Of a stretch of DNA of 64,000 nt, positions 58,150 to 64,000 are shown piece after piece. Made by a program: the position numbers and the translations under genes. The DNA is from Nonlabens ulvanivorans (GTDB lineage Bacteria > Bacteroidota > Bacteroidia > Flavobacteriales > Flavobacteriaceae), in the NCBI RefSeq assembly GCF_000755285.1, contig NZ_BBMK01000001.1, positions 248,001-312,000 on the forward strand. Direction: 5' to 3'. Position 1 is the first letter of the stretch. Each line of letters opens with the position of its first letter. The notes under the pieces are model-generated. The model ran no database searches. It saw nothing but the letters and a program-made list of their open reading frames with translations, and had not been told where the DNA came from.

Positions 58150-59391
58150 ATGAGTAAAGAACAACTGGAATGCAGTTTTTGTGGCCGTAACAAGGCTGAT
58201 ACCAATTTGCTAATTGCAGGATTAGACGCGCACATCTGTGATCGTTGTATTGAGCAAGCACATGGTATTGTATTAGAAGATGTCAAGAAAGAAGACGAAA
58301 CTGGGATCACTAATGCCGAGCTGAAACTGCGCAAACCACAAGATATTAAAGCTTTTCTTGATGAGTATATTATAGGTCAAGAGTTCACTAAAAAAGTGAT
58401 GTCTGTTGCTGTTTATAATCACTACAAGAGATTATTACAAGTAGATAACGATGATGATGTTGAGATTCAAAAATCCAATATCCTTATGGTTGGACAGACC
58501 GGTACTGGTAAAACGCTTATTGCAAAAACCATTGCTCGCATGCTTAATGTACCGCTAGCAATAGTAGACGCAACTGTGCTTACAGAGGCTGGTTATGTAG
58601 GTGAAGATGTAGAAAGTATCTTAACACGCCTATTACAAGCTGCAGATTATAATCTTGAAAAAGCACAAACCGGAATCGTATTCATCGATGAGATAGATAA
58701 GATTGCTCGCAAGAGTGATAATCCTTCTATTACTAGAGATGTATCTGGTGAAGGTGTGCAACAAGGACTTCTTAAATTACTAGAAGGAACCGTTGTTAAC
58801 GTACCGCCTAAAGGTGGTCGTAAGCATCCAGACCAGAAATTTATCGAGGTGAATACAGAGAATATCTTATTTATCGCTGGTGGAGCCTTTGATGGTATAG
58901 AAAAAGTGATCCGTAAGCGATTGAATATGCAAGCGGTAGGTTTTAGCGCTAGTATGTCTAATGACGATGTAAAAGATCAAGATAATATCTTGAAATACAT
59001 CATCCCTAAAGATGTCAAAGATTTTGGGATGATTCCAGAAATCATAGGTCGTTTACCTGTACTTACACATATGAATCCATTAGATGCAGGTACTTTAAGA
59101 GCTATTCTTACGGAACCTAAAAATGCAATTATCAAGCAGTACACAAAGCTTTTTGGCATGGATGATATTACATTCACCATTACAGATGGTGCACTGGAAT
59201 ACATCGTTGAAAAAGCGATAGAATACAAATTAGGTGCTCGTGGACTGCGTTCTCTATGTGAAGCGATTTTTACTGACGCGATGTTTGATTTACCTAGTAG
59301 TGAAGAAAAAGAATTCAGAGTTACTAAGACCTATGCTGAGTCTAAACTAGATAAAAGCGGTATTAAAAAGCAGCTAAAAGCTGTAGTTTAA
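58150..59391 (+). CDS. clpX: ATP-dependent Clp protease ATP-binding subunit ClpX
   Basis: This 413-residue AAA+ unfoldase begins with a C4 zinc finger (CSFCGRNKA and HICDRCIEQ). Walker A is [12 protein letters not shown] (about 115-126), Walker B is [13 protein letters not shown], and the substrate-pore loop is GYVGEDVE. Sensor and arginine-finger elements continue in [16 protein letters not shown] and [14 protein letters not shown]. It unfolds tagged proteins into ClpP. It ends close to a bidirectional hairpin shared with the convergent GH3 gene. Confidence 0.96.
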   Translation: MSKEQLECSFCGRNKADTNLLIAGLDAHICDRCIEQAHGIVLEDVKKEDETGITNAELKLRKPQDIKAFLDEYIIGQEFTKKVMSVAVYNHYKRLLQVDNDDDVEIQKSNILMVGQTGTGKTLIAKTIARMLNVPLAIVDATVLTEAGYVGEDVESILTRLLQAADYNLEKAQTGIVFIDEIDKIARKSDNPSITRDVSGEGVQQGLLKLLEGTVVNVPPKGGRKHPDQKFIEVNTENILFIAGGAFDGIEKVIRKRLNMQAVGFSASMSNDDVKDQDNILKYIIPKDVKDFGMIPEIIGRLPVLTHMNPLDAGTLRAILTEPKNAIIKQYTKLFGMDDITFTITDGALEYIVEKAIEYKLGARGLRSLCEAIFTDAMFDLPSSEEKEFRVTKTYAESKLDKSGIKKQLKAVV

Positions 59392-59415
59392 GAACCGCAG
59401 CACGCTATAAAGTGA

Positions 59416-59444
59416 AAAACCTCATCGATTGATGGGGTTTTTTT
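59416..59444. terminator. Hairpin terminator between clpX and GH3
   Basis: AACCTCATC, GATT loop, GATGGGGTT with a T7 run. It includes one G-T pair and overlaps the TAA stop of the convergent GH3 gene. Confidence 0.85.
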
Positions 59445-60968
59445 ATGCTAGAATTTGCGACTGCAATCGCAACAACTCTTCCATATAATCTCTAGAATTA
59501 CTCAATCTAGGAATTTTATGTTGTCCGCCTAGTTTGTCTTTTTCTTTGAGCCAGTTGTAGAATAAATCAGGTTGTGCGTCGTGAATTTTAAGCTCTGTAA
59601 GTGTGATGTTATTAGCACGTTTAGCTTCATAGTCAGAGTTGACCTGTTGTAGTTCGTGATCCAGTGTGCGAGCAAATTGATGTAAGTCGGCAGGTTTTTG
59701 TTCAAACTCGATCATCCACTCGTGAGCACCTTTTTCTTTTCCTTGCATAAAAATGGGTGCTACCGTGTAATCTTTAATACTGCATGGCACTTCTTTCATT
59801 GTTTTTTTAAGCGCAGCCTCAGCATTTTCTATGATGAGCTCTTCTCCAAAAACGTTAATATGGTGCTTCGTTCTACCGGTAACTTTAATATGATATGGTG
59901 CCGTACTGGTAAAACGTACCGTATCACCTATTTTATAACGCCACAAACCGCCATTTGTAGTAATGACAATAGCATAATTCTCTCCTACTTCTACTTGGTC
60001 TAGTGTGATGATTTTTTCATCTGGTGTTCCATAAGTTTTCATGGGTATGAACTCATAGAAAATCCCATAATCCAGCATTAACAGCAACTCCTTATTATCA
60101 TTACTATCTTGTATGGCAAAGAATCCTTCACTGGCATTATAGGTCTCGTAATACTTGATTTTATTGTCAGGTAACAACTTTTTATATTGATCTACATAAG
60201 GATCAAAACTCACGCCTCCATGAAAGAACACTTCCATATCGGGCCAAATTTCTAGGATATTGTTTTTTCCAGTAGTTTCTAGCACGTTATTCAACAACAC
60301 CATCATCCATGATGGCACTCCAGCAAGACTGGTTACTTTCTCATTAATAGTTTCTCTTACTATGGCAGGCATCTTCGTTTCCCAGTCGGGCATCAATGCT
60401 ATTTCATTACCTGGTGTGGAACTATAATCTGCCCAAAAAGGCATATTATCTATGAGAATAGAACTTAAATCACCAGCACTAGTACCAGCTATTTTATCTA
60501 GTTTTTTACTACCACCTAGACGCAAGCCTTTACCTCTAAACAGTTTTGAATTGGGATTATTATTAAGATACATACATAACAAGTCCTTTGCCGCTGCATA
60601 ATGACAATCTTCAAGAGATTCCTGACTTACGGGTATGAACTTACTACGGCTACTGGTGGTACCACTACTCATGCAAACCATTTAATAGGTGTAGGCCATA
60701 AAATGTTGTTTTCACCATTTTTACAACGCTCAATATCATCTTGAACATCATTATAATTTCCTAATGGCACACGGTCTGCAAAATCCCGATAAGATTTCAT
60801 ATCTGCAAATCCATATTTTTTTCCTACTTCAGTATGACGTGCAAAACGTATCATGTCCATCAACAGATTGTTTTGCAACTCTTGTGGATGCTTCATAAAA
60901 AGCTCCATATCATGTATGCGTTTCTTAAGAAACCACGATACTACAGAATTGATTAATGGTATAGCCAT
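59443..60968 (-). CDS. GH3-family acyl-adenylate/amide synthetase, interrupted by one indel
   Basis: Reconstructed as about 508 residues of the GH3 family, first known as plant auxin-conjugating enzymes. The ATP-binding motif SSGTTSSRSKF (about 102-113), the YNASEGFFAIQ motif and GLWRYKIGDTVRFTS are present. Bacterial GH3 proteins are common in Bacteroidota and probably join a carboxylate to an amine or amino acid through an adenylate; the substrate is unknown. One base is missing near 60672-60674 (expected KWFAMSSGTTSS). It converges on clpX. Confidence 0.88.
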
Positions 60969-61030
60969 AAAGCCGAAAAAACTTGGGTATTTTTACCGTA
61001 CTAAAATACTACTAAAAACATAAAGCGACT

Positions 61031-61813
61031 ATGCTGGTTACAGGAACCTTACGTAAAATGCAGACTGAACTTCAAGAAACCGTTCAATACTATTGGGTTT
61101 TTAAAGACAACTTTATACATGTCAACCAGCTGCTCGATAAAAAAATCCATATCAAGCATGTTGCAAATGAATGTATGAACTGTGGCCTGGATAAGAAAAT
61201 ATGGCGTCAGGGATTTTGCTACGATTGTTTTATTAGCGCACCACAAGCTGGCGACTGGATTATGAAACCAGAGCTGAGTCGCGCTCATCTAGATGAAGAA
61301 GATCGCGATCTAGAGTATGAGAAAAAAGTACAGCTTAAACCGCACATCGTCTATCTAGCAAATTCTAGTAACGTAAAGGTAGGTGTCACACGCAAGACGC
61401 AAGTACCTACCCGATGGATTGATCAAGGCGCACATGAGGCGATTGCTATTTTAGAAACGCCTAATCGATACCTTGCTGGAATTGCTGAAGTTGCCCTAAA
61501 AGATCACGTAGCAGATAAGACCAATTGGAGAAAAATGTTGACTAATGATATTGAAGATGTTGATTTATTGCGCTTTCGCGAAAGCGTCATAGAACACATC
61601 CCTGAGGAAGCAAAAGAGTTTATTCTAGCACCAGAAAATGAGATGCATATCAACTTTCCAGTATTACAATACCCTACAAAGGTGAAAACGGTAAACCTTT
61701 CTAAAACACCGGAACACAGCGGAATTGTAAAAGGAATTAAAGGTCAGTACCTTATTTTTGAAGATGGCCACGTCATGAATGCACGCAGCATGAAGGTTAT
61801 GTTGTGGACCTAA
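61031..61813 (+). CDS. DUF2797 family protein
   Basis: This 260-residue protein has a zinc-knuckle-like Cys pattern (CMNCGLDKKIWRQGFCYDC, about 48-66) and the segment IVYLANSSNVKVGVTRKTQVPTRWIDQGA, typical of DUF2797 and reminiscent of a GIY-YIG-like fold. The biochemical role is not established. The start MLVTGTLRKMQTELQETVQYY agrees with relatives. A perfect palindrome copy encodes RFRES in the middle of the protein. Confidence 0.82.
   Translation: MLVTGTLRKMQTELQETVQYYWVFKDNFIHVNQLLDKKIHIKHVANECMNCGLDKKIWRQGFCYDCFISAPQAGDWIMKPELSRAHLDEEDRDLEYEKKVQLKPHIVYLANSSNVKVGVTRKTQVPTRWIDQGAHEAIAILETPNRYLAGIAEVALKDHVADKTNWRKMLTNDIEDVDLLRFRESVIEHIPEEAKEFILAPENEMHINFPVLQYPTKVKTVNLSKTPEHSGIVKGIKGQYLIFEDGHVMNARSMKVMLWT
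61571..61586. repeat. 16-bp palindrome copy (in DUF2797 gene)
   Basis: Perfect CGCTTTCGCGAAAGCG, read as Arg-Phe-Arg-Glu-Ser. Confidence 0.92.
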
Positions 61814-61820
61814 CGATTGA

Positions 61821-64000
61821 TTAAGACTTTTTCTTTTTAAATAAATTATTTAAAATATTTCCGGCAGCCTCTTTAACTTTATCCTCTGCTTCTTCCTTTG
61901 CTTTACCTATAGCAGTAGTATCTTTAGGTTTTGTGACTGCAGTAGAGTCCTTTACCTGAGTCTGCGTGGTATCACTAGGCTTTTTATTTCCTGTAATAGC
62001 ATCTTTAATTCCATCTAAAGGGTTTTTACCACCTAATATATCTGTAACAGCATCGTCTAGTGTTTCTTTACCTTTATCTTTAATACGAGCCGTTTGTATC
62101 TCAACGATTTGATTTGTTAAGTTTTTAACGGCAAGATCTAGATTTAAATCAACATTAGGTTTCATAAACGATCCTGATAATTGAACAGGTATAGGTACTG
62201 ATATTTTATCAATATCCTCATCACTCAACTTAGACAATAATGCTGCACCATCAGTACCTAAATATCTTGCTGGCACATTTAAATCTAACTTATAACTCAT
62301 ATCGTTAGTTAAGCTATGTGTTCCACTAGCGGTAATTTTAATATCCTTAATATTAAAATCAAATGGTGTGATTTGAACAGCTCCATCTTTAAAAGTAAGC
62401 TTAGTCACTAGGTCTGAAAGTTTCAAATCATCCAGGTTAATAAAATTAAGGCGATCATCTAGTTTTGCAATTAAAGGCGCCTTGTTTTTATCAATTTCTC
62501 TAGTTAATAATTGTGCAATAGCGTCACCAGTAAGGCTACTGATTATAGGTGTAAGGTCATTATTTAGTTGACCATTTAAATTAATCTCTGTATTTATCTT
62601 TCCTTTTAATGCCTGTATGATAGGCACTAACTTCTGGAACATTTCAAATCCTTCAAAAGATTGAGCAATATCTAGATCATTCATGTCTAGCGCCATGTTA
62701 AATAATGGCGTGTCACCTTTAGTTGTTACAGATCCATTAAGACCTATGTTACCATTAAAAATATCTGTAGTGGTATTATTTAGAGTTAGCGTTTCATCTC
62801 GTACTAAAGCAAGACCTTTTACATTAGTCAAAGTAAGATTATCGTACAAAACTTTATTTGCGTTAAATGACATATCTGCATTGAGAAATGAAGGTATTTT
62901 AATAGCCTCTGTAGTAGCCACTGCAGAATTTGCACTACTTGTTTCGGTAGTCCCAACTTCTGTCTCTGTCATAAAATCAGAAGTGTCAAACTGATTAGAA
63001 TCTACTTTAAAACTTCCTTTAAGGTCTTGATCTTTAAACAAGAATCCCATTAAATTGCTAATCGTACCGTTTGCTGCAAAATCTGTATTACCAGTTTTAG
63101 CCTTAAAGTTGTCAAGCTTTATTCTAGTATTATTCATATCCAGATCTGCACGTTCTATGTAAAGTGGTTTTTTTAAATCTGCACTGGCATAATTAAAGTC
63201 GGTTAAGCTTGCGGTTCCTTTAGTGTTGATGTTTTCATAACGTTCTTGTTCTACACTGTTCATATCAAACTTTGTAGACACGTCTGCTACTAAAGTACCA
63301 TCTAAATTCATGTCATCTCCCATAGGGAAAGCTTTAGATAAATTCCCTAGATTTAATGTTCCATCTAGATTTAAATCTACTAGCATGTTAGTAGTCAAGT
63401 TGCGTATGAGCGCATTTCCTTTCAGTCGATCTTGACCTATATTAAAAGCAACATTCCCTATTTTAACATAGGTATCTTCAGCTAGACCGGTTGTATTTTT
63501 TATCTGTGTATCAATATCAATTTTAGTAACACTTTGCGGTAAGTCAGGATATTTAAAAGAGGCATTATTTGAGCTAATGTTGATATCTAGCTTTGGTATA
63601 TGTACATCGTCTACCATACCATTAATAACACCATTAACCGTAAAATCACCAGTGGTGGTAATACCGTCCAAATTTTTACGATATACTTCAGGTATCACCG
63701 CAAAGAAATTTTTAAAATCTGAACTAGGTGTTTTGAACGCAAGATCTACCATCGTACCATCTTCTAACATTTGCACATAACCGTCAAGATTTAACTTAAG
63801 ATCATTAATTAAAGCCTCATTTTCTTGTAATGTAAATTTCTGATTTGCGAGATCCATTAAAATATCTGCGTCTAGTTCTACTTGCTGACCAGATAAATAT
63901 TCTATGTCATCCATTCCGTAAAAAACTTGCGCACTCGTCTGGGTATCTAACGTACTACTGTCTAGAGAGAAATCTCCATTACCTGAATGTGTCAGGTTCA
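61821..64000 (-). CDS. AsmA-family envelope protein, partial (N-terminus outside window)
   Basis: The reading frame is open from 61821 to the right edge (about 726 residues seen), so the true start lies beyond 64000. Repeating beta-rich units with NNTRIKLDNFKAKTGNTDFAANG and SLTGDAIAQLL, and the segment LTHSGNGDFSLDSSTLDTQT near the edge, match the AsmA C-terminal region that forms a lipid-channelling beta-groove between membranes. The last 80 residues are Lys/Thr-rich and low complexity (DTTAIGKAKEEAEDKV). A role in lipid transport to the outer membrane is inferred from the family. Confidence 0.85.
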   Translation of the reverse strand, partial: NLTHSGNGDFSLDSSTLDTQTSAQVFYGMDDIEYLSGQQVELDADILMDLANQKFTLQENEALINDLKLNLDGYVQMLEDGTMVDLAFKTPSSDFKNFFAVIPEVYRKNLDGITTTGDFTVNGVINGMVDDVHIPKLDINISSNNASFKYPDLPQSVTKIDIDTQIKNTTGLAEDTYVKIGNVAFNIGQDRLKGNALIRNLTTNMLVDLNLDGTLNLGNLSKAFPMGDDMNLDGTLVADVSTKFDMNSVEQERYENINTKGTASLTDFNYASADLKKPLYIERADLDMNNTRIKLDNFKAKTGNTDFAANGTISNLMGFLFKDQDLKGSFKVDSNQFDTSDFMTETEVGTTETSSANSAVATTEAIKIPSFLNADMSFNANKVLYDNLTLTNVKGLALVRDETLTLNNTTTDIFNGNIGLNGSVTTKGDTPLFNMALDMNDLDIAQSFEGFEMFQKLVPIIQALKGKINTEINLNGQLNNDLTPIISSLTGDAIAQLLTREIDKNKAPLIAKLDDRLNFINLDDLKLSDLVTKLTFKDGAVQITPFDFNIKDIKITASGTHSLTNDMSYKLDLNVPARYLGTDGAALLSKLSDEDIDKISVPIPVQLSGSFMKPNVDLNLDLAVKNLTNQIVEIQTARIKDKGKETLDDAVTDILGGKNPLDGIKDAITGNKKPSDTTQTQVKDSTAVTKPKDTTAIGKAKEEAEDKVKEAAGNILNNLFKKKKS

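Noticed and set aside
1-64000. CRISPR array, insertion sequence or integrative element
   Set aside because: No regularly spaced direct repeats, transposase, integrase or terminal inverted repeats were seen.

Overview
The window looks like chromosome of an AT-rich marine Flavobacteriaceae member (Bacteroidota). The signs are a TonB-dependent receptor with a CarboxypepD_reg-like N-terminus, a type IX secretion C-terminal signal, SGNH/FadL and DUF6089 families, TAnnTTTG promoter elements and the cluster CBS-nadK-DUF6089-uppS-bamA-ompH-ompH-murI. The heavy use of the palindrome CGCTTTCGCGAAAGCG recalls Nonlabens/Dokdonia-type genomes, but the genus is only a guess. No phage, insertion sequence, CRISPR array or rRNA was seen.

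Layout. 1-3.3 kb: receptor plus beta-helix-like lipoprotein (minus). 3.4-7.7 kb: dGTPase and a secreted Asp-box protein (plus). 7.6-13.1 kb: dxs, a TonB-like protein, tadA, a small membrane protein and aspS. 13.3-16.1 kb: MORN-like protein, TetR-type regulator and ABC1 kinase. 16.1-24.8 kb: LytM-type peptidase, amidohydrolase, two tandem SH3 proteins, a sugar aminotransferase, KDO transferase (kdtA), a CarboxypepD_reg protein and DUF2461. 24.9-33.5 kb: a DNA-damage/mutagenesis cassette, comprising an XRE-S24 LexA-like repressor, SRAP (HMCES/YedK), a 98-residue orphan, DinB, a DnaE/ImuC-like polymerase, a radical SAM repair-type protein and DUF4130. The repressor and SRAP genes diverge from a control region with four GGAATWATTCC-type boxes. 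33.7-37.2 kb: an 11-mer-repeat lipoprotein, tRNA-Gly, tRNA-Leu and mutS. 37.4-42.9 kb: VWA and SIMPL-type proteins and a LytS/LytTR-like two-component pair. 42.9-50.9 kb: envelope-biogenesis cluster. 50.9-64 kb: pdxJ, hydrolase, FadL and SGNH pair, holin-like protein, tig-clpP-clpX, GH3, DUF2797 and an AsmA-family protein running off the end.

Two global patterns matter. First, a 16-bp palindrome occurs 16 times, mostly inside genes, where it is read as AFAKA, RFRES or LSRK; in four exported proteins it forms the end of the signal peptide. Second, at least 20 single-base indels interrupt 17 genes, including aspS, dxs, nadK, murI, bamA and mutS. Many lie in homopolymers, and G/C runs of five or more are only 5 or 7 long. 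Uncorrected sequencing error is the likeliest cause, so interrupted genes are annotated here at their reconstructed full span.
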